Positions 11,330 through 23,270 are shown, numbered from the stretch's first letter. The stretch: 64,000 nucleotides of DNA from Cyathus striatus (GCA_025738555.1 JAOVFP010000010.1:992001-1056000); one strand, 5' to 3'. Notes: generated by a model not told the origin, from the sequence alone. Program-made: numbers and translations.

Positions 11330-12439
11330 TACAGTAAAGTTTACACTGCCAGATCTGAGGTTGAAGCCTTGTGCAAGCACCAGGTTAGTGTTATGTACCG
11401 ATTCCCTTCCTACTGGGAAATGAATGCGAAGACGCCTGGAAGGCATGGGAGAACTATAACGGAAACCTGAAGTGAGTACGGGTATGGGAACAGAAGTGGA
11501 AGTGCAGAAGTGAACTGTGGCTTCAGCATATGTGCTGCACTGCCTGGATATCCCCAGGGAATGGTTTGTATTTCACAACAGACAATTTCCAATGTAAGGA
11601 AACATTCCAGAGTATGCGAAGGGCTTCGCCACTACACTAGGCAGTGGGAGAGAGACCCGAAGGAAAACCCAGAGCAGGTTTCGGAACTTAGAGTAGGAAG
11701 AAAGTGTACAGAGTTGATATGAATACTGAAGACTACCTAGTACATTTGGAAGACTATTCATATGTACTAGTAAGACATAGATACGAATCTGGAGACAGAA
11801 TACTAAGTGTAAGTAAACAAATAAAAGACTGGGCAAAGAGGAGTAGTGGCGCAAATGACGTGCTCAGAATGAAGAATAGGAAACTAAACTACATTGCCCA
11901 TAATGAAACATACAAGTGAGAATGGAAGAGAGGAGTAATGTTATAATGATGCGGTGAGGCCATCATAAGAGAAACTATGTATCTGAAGTATCCGATAGAA
12001 AACCTGACGGGTTCCAGGTACATTCCCAGGCAGGAACGTCAGGAAGTGTAAATCCATAGTGGGTACGTTCTGGGAATGGACCAGGTATGTTGGAAGGTCA
12101 TGTGGGAATGTCAGCACGATGTATTCAGACATGGATATAACAGTTAGCCATTCTGAGGTAGACTTCAGTGTAGTTAGAAATGTTCTCTGGGGCATCAGAG
12201 GTGTCCCTAATAATAACTGTAAGTAGATGATCTTCAAATTGGGTGAAGAGTTGATTATACCAAGTGACACTTTCAACATTTCCAATGGTCCAAACTGTGG
12301 ATGCAGTAGGTGTAAGAATCTTCAGGTCAAAGATGTCTAAAGCACTCCTAGAGGTGAAATCAACTGGAAATGCATTGACAGTGGTGCTGAAAATTGAGAA
12401 AAGAATAGTTGTGAGAGAAAGTTTGAAGTTCATTGTCAT
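11330..12439 (-). pseudogene. Kre9/Knh1-like secreted protein gene split by a solo LTR (copy D)
   Basis: Minus-strand exon 1 encodes a signal peptide (MTMNFKLSLTTILFSIFST and onward) and ILTPTASTVWTIGNVESVTW, the typical start of the Kre9/Knh1 fold. An intron of about 54 bp ending in ATTATTAG joins to DTSDAPENISNYTEVYLRMA. The reading then meets an LTR (11389-12142) and resumes beyond it as NLVLAQGFNLRSGSVNFTVP. Removing one copy of the GTTAG target duplication plus the LTR restores the frame exactly. Family members take part in wall glucan organisation or are GPI-anchored surface proteins. The C-terminal end is also lost. Confidence 0.75.
11389..12142 (+). mobile_element. Solo LTR, 754 bp, 5-bp target duplication GTTAG
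   Basis: The element begins TGTTAT and ends ATAACA and is flanked on both sides by GTTAG (11384-11388 and 12143-12147). A related copy lies inverted at 31086-31868. It sits inside a coding exon of the Kre9-like gene. It retains CpGs that are TpG or CpA in the other copy, so it is probably the younger insertion. No internal retroelement genes remain, which fits LTR-LTR recombination. Confidence 0.85.
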
Positions 12440-12475
12440 AAGCTTGTAATGTGGTATACAATATGAAGTGTTAGT

Positions 12476-12655
12476 TGAGCTTAGAGTGAGTCCTTCAAGT
12501 ATGACTCAAGGTTTGTCTTTCCTCCTTCCTCTTGTATATTCTTTGCTATGGTATACTTATCTTTGCTTATAAGAACTTGGAATGCCCAATCCAATCCCAC
12601 AATTCAGACACCTCATTGAAAATTTCAAAGCAAACCACTCAAATCTTGCACACCT
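12476..12655 (+). pseudogene. OYE pseudogene D, middle fragment
   Basis: The sequence aligns with the end of exon 2, intron 2 and the start of exon 3 of OYE copies A and B. The stretch around ATGACTCAAGG and GAACTTGGAATGCCC is diagnostic. It lies downstream of the Kre9-like gene, so the copy D locus has been rearranged as well as decayed. Confidence 0.6.
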
Positions 12656-12985
12656 GTGTCATTGTTGTCATGATTCTTGGAGGAGGGTGCTGAGGTGGTC
12701 TTGGTGACCTACCCATTGTTGTTGTACACAGGAGAGGATAAAAGAGAGGGGGCTGGGTGATGTGGAGTTGACACTGCTCCATTGTTGTGAAGGGGAGGAG
12801 GGGGATGGAAGAGTTTGCCATCATCATTGTGGATAAGGAGGTGTTGATACAAGTGGTGGTGGGGGGCAAGATGGGAGATGGATTGGAAGGATGGATATTG
12901 ATGGGTGGATGATGAATCTTCATGTCATCATCTCCCCCCTTCATCATTCCTTCTCCCCCCTTCATCCAGTTGTATCCCCCCCTCA
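12656..12985. repeat. GA/GT-rich low-complexity block
   Basis: This is purine-rich sequence with TTGTTGT and GGAGGGGG tracts, similar in style to the 51.2-52.4 kb block. The Pro/His/Met-rich minus-strand open frame over it is a composition artefact. Confidence 0.5.
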
Positions 12986-15733
12986 TCCTGTCCTTGTCTC
13001 CATATTAGTGTTAATGCCTCTACTTAGTATGAATAGTTCCACTAACAAGTAACACATTGGAATGTTGAGTCTTGACTTGACTGCTAATGTCTGTGTTCAT
13101 TGTCAATGTACTTATTTTCCTGCTGTGTATTGGCCTGTAAGTTTCAGTAGGAAGAACCTTGCTGACTTACTGAGCTATGCTAGGTACTTACATATCCTTA
13201 TCCTGTGTACTAGTATCTTTGGGCTCAACAAAGGAAATGCAAAGTGGTTTCCTATTTAATATTAGCCTGATCATTTAGTAAATTTCCATATTGCAAAATT
13301 CCAATTCTATCACCTTATATTTATTCCCCCCTCTTTCCTACTTTTTGTCAACACATTCCTGTTATCACTCTTACCATTCTCTGATAACCTCACTCACTTC
13401 ATTTTTATTCCTGTATGTAATCCATCAAATTCTTGAGGTAGTGGGCCCTGCCACTGGTTATAGGGTTGTTTGAACTTCCCAATAAGGCATTTTTGGGATC
13501 TTGGTTGGGATCTCAACCTGATTGGTTGAACCCTGTGACATGTGTGACACTAAGTAATAACAATCAGACATCAAATAGTCAGCCATCAGTAGCAAATTAG
13601 TAGAATTGACTATTTGTCTACCAAAATACAGGTTTTTTTATGTTTCTTCTACTGTGCAGTAGTAAAACTGGTATGTGTTCAGTAGGACATCAGTAGCATT
13701 TCAGTAGGATGTCCATAGTCAGTTGGTATCCCAGTGATCAAATATATAGTCATTAGTAGGTTGCACTTTAGTCAACTTCTAGTCAACTTCTAGTCACCTT
13801 TTGGTTGTAGCAGGGTAGAACAATAGTCAACTTTCAAGCTTCAGCACTCTGATAGCAGGGGTTGTCACTTGAAATTTTAATTCACTCATGTACTTATAAC
13901 ATAACAATGTGAAAAACATATATTGCTTCAATACAGGTATAGTACATGATACATCTACCAATCCACAACTAATGAATGACCAATGCTGCTGTAGATTCAC
14001 ACCTCCATATACCTACATGATACATCAGCAAAAGCTCCTAGTCAGTGAATTGGGGTTGATGATTGGTTGAAATCTGGAAAAATGATGAGTGAGCTGCTAT
14101 GGTGGATGTGGTTGCAGGGGAAACATGTGGCAACTGGATGGGCACCAGCAAAGCACAATACTTATGGATGAGGACAGGCTAAACATGAACCTACCCACAC
14201 CCCAGCATATACTGTACTGCAATACTGACTTATATAAGTTTCTATGAATGAGCAAGCCTGACATCTGAAGTCAGCCAGGACAAGCTGATTGGTTGAGGAC
14301 CTGGTTATGTGTAGCCTACAGACATTATATTGAGATTGTATTTCCTGAACAGAATAGACCTGAGGTACTTGCCTGCAAATATTTCCCCCATGGTTCAAGC
14401 TAAGTGCTGTCAGTGGAAAACATATGGGTATGCAAATATAGCTCAAGGAGAGGTGTCTGACATCCCTTGGCAACTTGACATTATTGGAGGATGAGGGATG
14501 TAATTTCGAGACCAATACATAGAGGGACAGAATCATCAGCAAGAGTAAGAGGGAGGGAGGATGTGGAATAGGTTCAAGTTTAGATTCAGAACCAATCAGT
14601 ATGTGAAACATGGAGTTTTAAAGGTTTATTTGCTCAAGTTGATACATATGATTTGTATTAGTAATGTATTGCTAGTCTGCCTAAATACACTAGTGCTATG
14701 ATCTATCGTATCTCTAGCTTTGAGGACTTGACCCAGTTTTGTTCTAGATAATGTTATTTAATGCACCCCTAATTACCAATGCAGATATAATAATATATCT
14801 GAATAAAGGCTCAAACCAACTGTCAGGTAAGTAATCAATGATATGGCACCTTTCCACTGTGTGTCACTGTAAGTATATCAATTTCTCATATTCATAATGT
14901 CATATAATCCATTGGAATGTTTACTGAGATCAAAAACCAAGTTATAGAAGAATTACTTGTTTTTCTCACATTACCTGTATGTTCATATTGGCTGATAGGG
15001 ACTAGCACAGGCCACATTTGTTGGTGTGCCAGTAAAAACATAAGTCCAGGATGTTGCTTGCAATGTGGTCTCAAGTGTTTGCTCATTTTCTTCACTGTGT
15101 TGATAAGCTAGAGGCCAAACATAAGTATGTGCAGAATGGAATTAATGGTATAGCTACCATCTTTTTTTACATATGATGATAGCTTATTATTAATGACTCT
15201 CTAGGTATCAGCCCTGCATAGTTGAGGGTGAGTTCTGGTATATATTTCTGTGTACACCCTAAGCACCCATGAGCTGTGAAGTGGCTGGCTGGTGTATTCA
15301 TCTGTGTCATAGTACTTGCTGATAGTCAGTTTGCAAGGATATGTTTCTGTAATCATTTGTATTTAATCATCTTTCCATTCATGTAAAATTTCATATACTT
15401 CTAGTATAATCTATTAAAGTTTTTCATCATTACATTAAGAATTGGTAAAAAGCTTGAGGGTAGTAGACTGTGCCGCTTGCCAGCCTTATTTCTTTATTAT
15501 CATTTGGGATGGTTTACAGTGATGCGCTTCCAAATATTTCATGTGCACTAAATGTATTTTTGAATGAAGTACAGTACATTAGCAATTACTTTATTGATTA
15601 CACCCCCCCCTGTGTTTACTGCTTTAACCACCCTACCAATGAATGATATGAAAAAAGGTGTATAACACAAAATTACAATTACCACCGCCAGCCCAACTGA
15701 GCCACAGATGGTGAAAATCTCATATAGGAAGTA
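12986..15733. other. CpG-poor intergenic DNA, no supported gene
   Basis: The longest frame is 149 aa on the minus strand (14162-14611). It is hydrophobic at the N-terminus but shows no domain, intron pattern or paralogue here, so it is not called. Around 13555-13850 there is loose repetition of AGTAG/CATCAGTAG words. Confidence 0.35.
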
Positions 15734-16035
15734 TTAAGCAATAATTGCAGGTGGCATGATGACTGCGGTGTAGGAACTGACCCCTTCAACGGCCTCCACT
15801 TGGTTCTGTGGCAACAATCCCAGATTAATGCAAATAATATACATATATATGTATGTAGCGAACATACCTTGAACTGATGAAAATTGGCATTATTGTATGC
15901 AAATGATAGCCGTGGTGTAAAGAGTATCGCTCCAAGATCACAAGAGACGAGGGTGCTTCTACCTTGGTGGATGTCGACTCTGCTGGACATTTTGCGTGAT
16001 TCGCCACTCTCAGTGTGCAGATACATATGCTAGTA
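15734..16035 (-). CDS. Unrecognised protein, last two exons
   Basis: An exon ending at 15868 (…FTPRLSFAYNNANFHQFK) is followed by a 62-bp GT..AG intron (15806-15867). The last exon, 15734-15805, reads NQVEAVEGVSSYTAVIMPPA then IIA and TAA. Phase is preserved and the peptide composition is normal, so this is probably a real coding end. The upstream limit is uncertain: an acceptor lies just before the CATATG near 16030, and exons may lie beyond. No family was recognised. CpG is retained. Confidence 0.4.
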
Positions 16036-16316
16036 GTCCTACGAACCATCAAAAGGTATAGTCAGAGATGCGTTTGTGAGGAATAGAAACAGTCAAGGCA
16101 TACAACAACAAGACAAATTGCTCATTCCCTATCAACTTGCTTAATGAGGACTTTGACTTTGTTAGAACCATTCCATTCCGAAGCTTCCTTTACACTGTTG
16201 TACAGCGTGAAGGAAAGAATAGTGTCGTGAAGTCAGTTGAGGTAGTTACACATGAGAATGGGAGTGGGTGTCTTGGAAGAATTTAAAGTATCCCCTTAAA
16301 TATAAATGGGACTGCC

Positions 16317-16693
16317 TCATGCATCCTTACATGTACGTCGCTGAGTGTCAGCTTTCCACTGCTTGACGTGCTTGACTGGTTATTAGCATTTGAGAGGTTC
16401 GCCATGTGTCTGAGAGGTCCTAATGCATATGCCGCTGAGTATCAACTTCCTGCTGTTTGACATGCTTGATTATTTATTGGCATTTGGGAAGTTCCCCACG
16501 TGTCTGGGAGGTCCTAATACATACGCCGCTGAGTATCAACTCCCTGCTGCTTGATAGGAGCACTTGATTAGTTATTAGCATTTGGGAGGTTCGCCACGTG
16601 GCTGGGAGGTCCTAATGCATACGCCGCTGAGCATCAATTCCCTGCTACTTGACAGGAGTACATGATTAGTTATCAGCATTTGGGAGGTTCGAT
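16317..16693. repeat. Tandem minisatellite, 94-98 bp unit, ~3.8 copies
   Basis: The anchor CGCTGAG recurs at 16339, 16433, 16527 and 16625. Units contain TTAGCATTTGGGAGGTTC-like sequence, GGGAGGTCCTAAT and, in the better-conserved units, a CACGTG or CACGTGT core. The array separates two minus-strand gene-like regions, so it could be promoter-proximal to the 15.7-16.0 kb gene. Confidence 0.85.
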
Positions 16694-16977
16694 GGAATGT
16701 CGGAGTAGAGCATTTCTGGGTGAAATAATCGATGTTCGCATATCGAAGTGGTGTTCCAGCATACTGTTGACATCTTGAGCAATGTATCGGCGCGGGGTTG
16801 CGCTGGGCTTGAAGCAGCTGTAGTTGGAGTAGTTGTGGCATTCAAGATCAATGGCTGACATCGTCCGAAGCCATTATCTAAATTTCTGCATCTGTGAGCA
16901 AAGTGTTTGAGCGCAGAAGCTTACGCACTACCAACTCCCCACTTCTCAGTACACCTTGGCAACACATGGCCCCAGTG

Positions 16978-17640
16978 TCACCATCGTTCTGTGGCTCCTA
17001 CTTGCACTAGGGGGTCATATAACTCTGCTTCCGATTGAGCCACATCCGACCAGGTACTGAAAGTATTCTGGAATATCTTGCAGCGCATGGAGGAGTTCCG
17101 TGTTGGGTACACGGTGCTTGTGTAGAGATAACTAAGAAGTTGGTGCTTCAGCAGCTGATGCTCCTCACACAAATCAGTAGCTTATGAGAACCAAAATGAC
17201 TTCAATACACCACTGCAGGTTACAGTTCATTCAGCCCACAATTACCTGAAGTACTTGAAGCTCATGAGGCGAAGCCGTCACGATTTAGCAAGGAGTCATT
17301 CCTAGAGAAGTGATATCTGCGTCTGGGTATTCCTTGAAGTCTGTAATGACGTGCACAATGGGCTCTGAGAGATACCGATATCCATGTGAGAGGCAGACAT
17401 TGAGTAAATTGTTGAGTGAGTTTGCTGGGCTGCGAACATAACTAGAGGGACTGGGCAGTGGGGAGATCGTGTACTTGAACGGAGCCGCCACGTGGAGTCT
17501 TGGGCTTGCGTCTGAGCCGGTTTCTTGTCTTTGCTGTAAAATTTGAGATTGGCGATAGCAGAACGAGGAAAGGAAACTCGCGACTCGAGAGTTCGATTCG
17601 GCTGATGTTGGACTCAGACCGTCGCAAGTCAGTGACACTC
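16978..17640 (-). CDS. Unrecognised multi-exon coding region
   Basis: Two minus-strand segments look coding. The first, 17285-17640 (117 aa), contains NSLNNLLNVCLSHGYRYLSE and PIVHVITDFKEYPDADITSL. The second, 16978-17172, contains EEHQLLKHQLLSYLYTSTVY and FSTWSDVAQSEAELYDPLV. The intervening sequence has plausible splice sites but I could not join the frames with confidence. Composition, CpG content and lack of repeats favour a genuine gene. No family was recognised. Confidence 0.35.
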
Positions 17641-17935
17641 ACATAATGATGTGCATACATAGCTTAGATCAACAAAATGCTCACGTGCTTTCGTGTACGC
17701 GTTAGTTGGCAATATTTGGTAACAGCCTCTGCACACAACGCAATGCGCATTCGTTTGGAACTTCGGAAGTTCAACTCCTCGAGCCCTCGTATTACCTGGA
17801 TCACTCTCGGGCAACACCTGCAGTTTACTTCTATCTGGTCTATCCTCGTTATGCCACAGTCACATACCGGGCCTTACAGTTAAATGGAGCTTGTACAAGT
17901 GCCGCTAAACTAGGTGGTTGACCAAGTGTCGATTT
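17641..17935. other. Short gene-free interval before OYE copy B
   Basis: Open frames exist on both strands but none is supported. The N-terminal OYE exon (the MSRSLLF block seen at 10298) is not found here, so copy B also lacks its start. Confidence 0.35.
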
Positions 17936-19167
17936 CTCCCGCTGAGTCGGCGCTGACGCGTCTGCGTAACTTCAAACACACATATGTACCTCACACCAAA
18001 CTAATGAAAGAGTACTACGCCCAAATGTCCTCCCCCGGAACACTTCTCAGCGCTGAAGGCACTCTTATCTCGCTTGGGGCGGTTGGGTACGCCAATATCC
18101 TGGTATTTGGAGTGACGCTCAGGTCGAAGCTTGGAGAGAGGTACATTCCTTTTCTTATTCATTTCACACTTTCCTTCACACAGGTATAAAATAGATCGTA
18201 GACGCAGTGCACGCAATCCCAAATTGTCGCAATAGGCCGCGCAGCCCAACTCCTCGGTCTCGAAGTGGGCGATATGACCCTCGTCGGACCTTCCCCAATT
18301 CCACTATCCACCTGGCCCCTCCCAATCCCACACGAGCTCACAGTCCCCGAGATCCACCCCTACCTGAACCAATTCGCAAGCGCAGCGAAGAATGCTATAC
18401 GAACCGGATTCGACGGTGTAGAGATCCACGGGGCAAATGGATACTTGATCGACCAGTTCTTGCAGGATATGAGTAATACGCGCTCTGATGCGTATGGAGG
18501 GAGTGTAGAGAAGAGGAATAGATTTGCGTTCGAGGTTACGAAGGCTGTTGTGGATGCTGTTGGTGAGGATAGGATTGGGTTCAGAGTTAGTCCTTGGAGT
18601 ACGACTCAAGGTTCGTCTTTTATATTTTCGATGGTATACTTAAGTTTGTTTTTAAGAACTCGGAATTCCCGATCCAATCCCACAATTCACCCACCTTATC
18701 GAAAACCTGAAAGCAAACCACCCGAATCTCGCATACCTGCACGCAACAGAACCGCGTTACGCAAGCAAAGCAGGTCCACTAGCCCACCCGGACCTCTCGA
18801 ACGACTTCATACGTCGCATATGGGCTCCTAAGCCATTAATTACCGCTGGAGGGTATACAAGGGAATCAGCGATTGAGGTAACGGAGAAGAAGGATGGGGA
18901 GTTGATTGCTTTTGGGAGACATTTCCTTGCGAGTGTACGTCTTTTCCTTTATATTACTCTATCGTTTTTGAAATGGTTTTTAATGTGGGATTATAGCCTG
19001 ATGTACCGAGATGTATGGAAGAGAATTTGCCGTTGAATAAGTATGATAGGACAAGATTTTATATTCCTGCTGATTTGCCGGAGCCGGAGAGAGGGTATAT
19101 GGATTATCCTTTCTATGAGGAGGGTGGTGTGCACGTGGAGGGGAGTAGGGATATTAAGAGTCTTTGA
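17936..19167 (+). pseudogene. Old yellow enzyme pseudogene, copy B (most complete)
   Basis: Four exons are visible: about 17936-18141, 18191-18610, 18662-18934 and about 18997-19167 (TGA). Motifs in order are YVPHTKLMKEYYAQ; GRAAQLLGLEVGDMTLVGPS; GVEIHGANGYLIDQFLQDMS with the substrate-binding His and Asn; [37 protein letters not shown]. Exons 2-4 are mostly open. Damage is at the 5' end: the N-terminus is missing, one base is lost near 18095, and a 17-bp deletion near 18213 removes the GGYIY segment seen in copies A and C. The gene is FMN-dependent ene-reductase by family; it is probably inactive. Confidence 0.85.
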
Positions 19168-19779
19168 GTTGATGTGTAGGTGTATTGTAGGTGTATTGTT
19201 GTTGGGTGGTTGTTGATTCATAGGCTCAGGGTTTAGGAAAGATTTTGTATGATATATTTATGATATAAATATTTTAAAGCGTTAATAATATTTTTTCTTA
19301 AATGAGACGAACACGTAAGACACTAGGCAACGCGAATCTCGAGTTCTATTTCTACGTTCGAAATTGACAAGAATGTGTCGGCCCGCTTCCAGGTGGGAGT
19401 AATTACCATGATAGTGATATAGCTACCTTGGTCCACAGCATGTGACTTATGGAATACGCATGGCACTCGGACCTGTTCGTATGCAACTCCGGGACGGCAT
19501 GCCATTTTCAGACAGCACCGCATCTGTTAGTTTGATTTCACCTTGCTCCGACAATCAGACGTCGGTTTTGGAGGTGTCCAGTCTTCAATCTTCAAGTCAG
19601 GTACGCGAAGATAGCGATAGCATCAGATTTAAAATGACAGTCTGACCTCTCCCTTCTCCAGTACAATATCTCTTGCATAAGCTCTCAATGACAGATTTCG
19701 TGTTCTCTCCCCGTGTTGTCTTCAGTTGTAACAAAATTCTGTGATCATCCCACTAGAGTACAGTGCTCGTCTGGAAGGT

Positions 19780-20538
19780 ATATAACTTCCCTCCTTGCCG
19801 TTGCCCTCATTGCTTTGGCGTTCAAGCTGCTCGCAGCACACAGGGCTCTTTCATTGCCGACAGTATTCACCTCGAGGTTGATCCCGTTGAGGAGAAGCCC
19901 TGGACATACTACCCGGAGGCATGAGTACACCATTGCACTGTACTGTGTGCATCTCTGACTGTCAGCCATTTGGCCCCACTACCCCTGGTAGCTGCACTGC
20001 GGTCGTCGCTGCTATAATCCCCTGGTGTTACACTATCACTCTCGCTGTTAACCCCAAGAAGGGACAGAGGGGACAATTCTGCACACCCCTCATTCCCGCT
20101 GACAGCTCAAAGTACTTCACTAGCTAGACCTCCAACATTCCCCTCGCTAGTGTCGATATCTTCGGAGATAAAGACTTCCACCTTTTCGAACTTTATGGTT
20201 CTGGCAGTGGTGCCTTCTCTTACGTGGCCCATCGTTGACAATAATATTTGTTTGGCCATCCCTGCTGGCGATATCTTGCTGACTACTGGAAAGAACGGCA
20301 TCATTGACTTCAATGTCACTGATAAGGTCACTGGAGAGCGTCTCTTGACCTTACTTTACCACGGTCAAGTCGGTGGAAAGGATGTCTCGTAAGTCATTCA
20401 CATAGATTAAACAATTTTGATGACATATGCTCAGTTTGAACCAGCTTCCACGTTGAGTCAACTCGCAGCAGCCCTGTCGAAGGTCAAACTCAGTTCGTTG
20501 AGAACGTCGGCCAATTCTTCTACGAGCAATGCCGATAA
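19780..20538 (+). pseudogene. Small secreted protein, pseudogene copy B
   Basis: This is homologous to 3463-4251. The initiating ATG and part of the signal peptide are lost and a frameshift occurs within the signal peptide. The first intron donor reads GCATGAGT instead of GCGTGAGT, destroying the GT. A TAG at 20125-20127 matches the TAG in copy A and copy C. The segment GKNGIIDFNVTDKVTGERLL retains four residues missing from copy A. The tail ends EQCR-stop at 20536-20538. Confidence 0.6.
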
Positions 20539-21272
20539 ACTATTCCAGCGCTTGTAACAGCGATGGTTGATCATCTAAGACATTCTTCATAGGAACTACG
20601 TTCATTTTTTGGTAGTTCATATTGCTCAATATACTTATTCGCAACTTATTAATTCTCCAAGTTGATTACGACCAGTGTTTAGCTTTGAGCACAAGTTGAG
20701 CATTGACATATGATCGCGGACAACTCGCGGACTTCAGAAACTTAAGGTTCATGTAGCCGGAGATCGGCACTAAAATTCACCCTGACATTAGGGTACTAGG
20801 GGAATTTCGCTTATCTTTTGACATCCTCTTTTTTAAATGTGTATCGGTGCCTACGGCTGCCTAAGTATTTGCGGAGTATTGCCTAGCAACGTATTTACGG
20901 GGCCTTACCAAGGGGTTTTTGTTGCCTGTTCTTCGTATCACTCGTAACATAGATAATAGTCGCATTATCTTCAACATTTGGCTACTCATGGTATAGAGGT
21001 TAGGCCCCCAACCAAAGTATGTTCCAGCTTGATCGTCGTCTACCTTGGAACCCCTGTGGCCAACCTGTGGGAGTCAGTGGCCCAGGGAATGCATTATATA
21101 AGTACATATGTACTATATACATTCTCATCCCATCAATGGCCTCTCGGCATAAGCATGCGAAGAGATGCTCCCAAAATAATCCCAAAATTCCAAAAGGCGA
21201 TGATGTGCGCCAGGGTAAACGGAGCGAGCAGGCGGTATACTTGTACACCTCCACACCGCCCAAACCGAATCT
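20539..21272 (+). other. Upstream region of DUF6533 gene B
   Basis: This aligns throughout with 4252-5022. No gene is seen. It carries the same GCGGAC repeats and a GAATCTATATAAAG promoter core at its end. Confidence 0.5.
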
Positions 21273-21280
21273 ATATAAAG
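21273..21280 (+). promoter_or_regulatory. TATA box of DUF6533 gene B
   Basis: A single TATATAAA lies about 55 bp before the ATG at 21333, at the position equivalent to the duplicated box of gene A. Confidence 0.5.
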
Positions 21281-21332
21281 CATGTTCATTATTCTCCAAT
21301 GTTTTTCCACTTGGCCCTCAAGTTCCGACACG

Positions 21333-22627
21333 ATGACTGGCGAAAGCGTTGGGCGGCATCTTCTGATGCGTCAGTGTATCTCTCGTAAGTTCTGTCATGC
21401 CATATATCCGCTTATGATAACTACTAAATGTGAGCTGCCACCGCTGCCAGTTGCTGGATTGATGGTTTTGCTTTTGGATTTCGTCATATGTTTTGAGGAC
21501 GAATATAAATACCTTTGGAAGTGAGTAAAGTACCGTTACGACTATAAATTGACAGCTAACACATCTCAGAGCACCTCCCTTCCCTACCAAGAGAATATAT
21601 TTCTTACTCAGATATGTTCCAATTCCCGTACAGATGTACGCTCTGATCTATCTCTTCGTTATCGCTTCCTCCCATTGAACACGAGGTTCTTCAGAATCAG
21701 TGTCTATTCGCTGATTGGCCCACTATCAAAGCCACCGATTCCTCAACGTGACTGTTTCATGTGGTTTAACATACAGATGTCATTTGCGCAAGTAACCATC
21801 ACGCTGACTAGCGCAGTTTTATTTTTAAGAGGTACGCTTCTGGCACCCATATAACACTTTCTACTAACTTGGCTATATATTGGTAAAGCGTACGCATTAT
21901 ATAGCCGAAGTCGAAAGATGGGATTGTTCTTGCTGGCTTTGTTTGCTATGGATAACTTGCAGTCAACGGCGATGTGCGCTCGAGCCCAAACCAGGCTCAT
22001 GTTCGACGAGAGATGCGTCGCTCGCGACGATTCGTATGATCCTTATATATACGCGTAAGTGACCTCGTACATCCCTTTAAAAACCTTGCTGAATCTTTTC
22101 AGAACGTCGGTAATAGTAACGCAAGCCACCATTTGGTGGTTGACTTGGAGGAAGAGGGCTTTGGCAAAGCAATTCCGTATTCCTTTGGTGCGAGTTGCGA
22201 TTCGAGATGGAGCGTGGGCGTTTGCGGGTATAGCTGGTGTGTATAATATCTTGTACTTAACAGAACGCCCTTATTTGAGTCTTTGATAGTGCTCATCGGT
22301 GTGATTATACCTTATAGCAGTGCAGTCGAAGTGGACTCTGAGATTCAGTTGCTGTAAGATCGAGTCCTATTTCATTATGACATCCTCATTTTACTAATGC
22401 TGAGCTCTCCCGTAGATTACCAATGATTGTATACTCAATTGTCGTAAGAGGCATTCTTCTATCTCTAACACATTCAACCAATTCCGTTTATAAAGGGCTG
22501 TCGTGTAATTATCAACATGCTGAAGATTCCCAGTGAACAGGCGCCTACTTCCTGTGAGGTTGGGCCAGAGTTTCCGGATTTCGAACGGGAGCTGGAAATG
22601 CATACTATGTCGGTTTCAGAAGAGTGA
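21333..22627 (+). CDS. DUF6533-type membrane protein, paralogue B (9 exons, 282 aa)
   Basis: Exons read 21333-21384, 21451-21520, 21570-21635, 21686-21831, 21889-22054, 22103-22227, 22290-22353, 22416-22443 and 22496-22627; they sum to 849 bp with no stop. The start is MTGESVGRHLLMRQC, then LAGLMVLLLDFVICFEDE and YLWK (DUF6533 signature), LRYVPIPVQM, LRAYALYSRS, MGLFLLALFAMDN, VTQATIWWLTWRKR, LVRVAIRDGAWAFAG and GCRVIINM. The tail ends MHTMSVSEE. Every intron position matches paralogue A. The third intron, 50 bp here and 54 in A, must be removed in B because it contains an in-frame TGA if read through. Function is unknown; the hydrophobic profile suggests seven membrane helices. Confidence 0.8.
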
Positions 22628-22651
22628 CCAGGTCCCGTGAAACATGCATTT

Positions 22652-23270
22652 TGTTATGATATATGAGTTTCTACTACTATGCTTGCCTTCGTATCTCTCA
22701 CTTGATACAGTATGCTATCATTTCACTTCGATATATGCCACAACAATCTCATTTATTCTACGGTCTACTGGAATGTTCTTATGTACACATGTATATTGTC
22801 GAATTCTGGCGATGATGGTAGAATAATCTAGATAATGCCTTAGAGTACACGAGGCCACTATGTACTTAGTATAAGTGCTTGATTAACTCACCGTAAAATA
22901 TCATCCTTTTGCCAACAATATTTCAAACCTTTGTATTGAGACTACTAAGTCTAAATCACCATATAGAATAAACACAGATCCACTCTGTTTATTCTATAAG
23001 ACCGCTATAAGACGTTACTGACTCACTCTAACGCTTATTGAGGGAAAGATCACCTGACCTTTCCTCTAGCGGTTAAACATGGTTAAACCACGTTGACTTA
23101 GGGAATCTTAACGCGCTCTAGACTAAACTAAACGAACGCTCACCCTACCCAACACCCCTTCAATAACAGATTCAATCATTATATTAAAGGTAAGTAGCCA
23201 TATACTAATGTATATGCTAACATTTATATTCAAGGAATACACCAGCATTAGGTACACAAGAACCATAACA
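22652..23270. mobile_element. Solo LTR, 619 bp, 5-bp target duplication CATTT
   Basis: The element runs from TGTTATG to CATAACA, flanked by CATTT at 22647-22651 and 23271-23275. The corresponding site in copy A (GCATTTCAGAAG near 6410) is uninterrupted, which proves insertion after the A/B duplication or in one branch only. Many CpGs remain. No coding content. Confidence 0.9.

Noticed and set aside
14162..14611. 149-aa minus-strand frame
   Set aside because: CpG-poor non-genic surroundings, no domain, no introns, no paralogue in the duplicated blocks.
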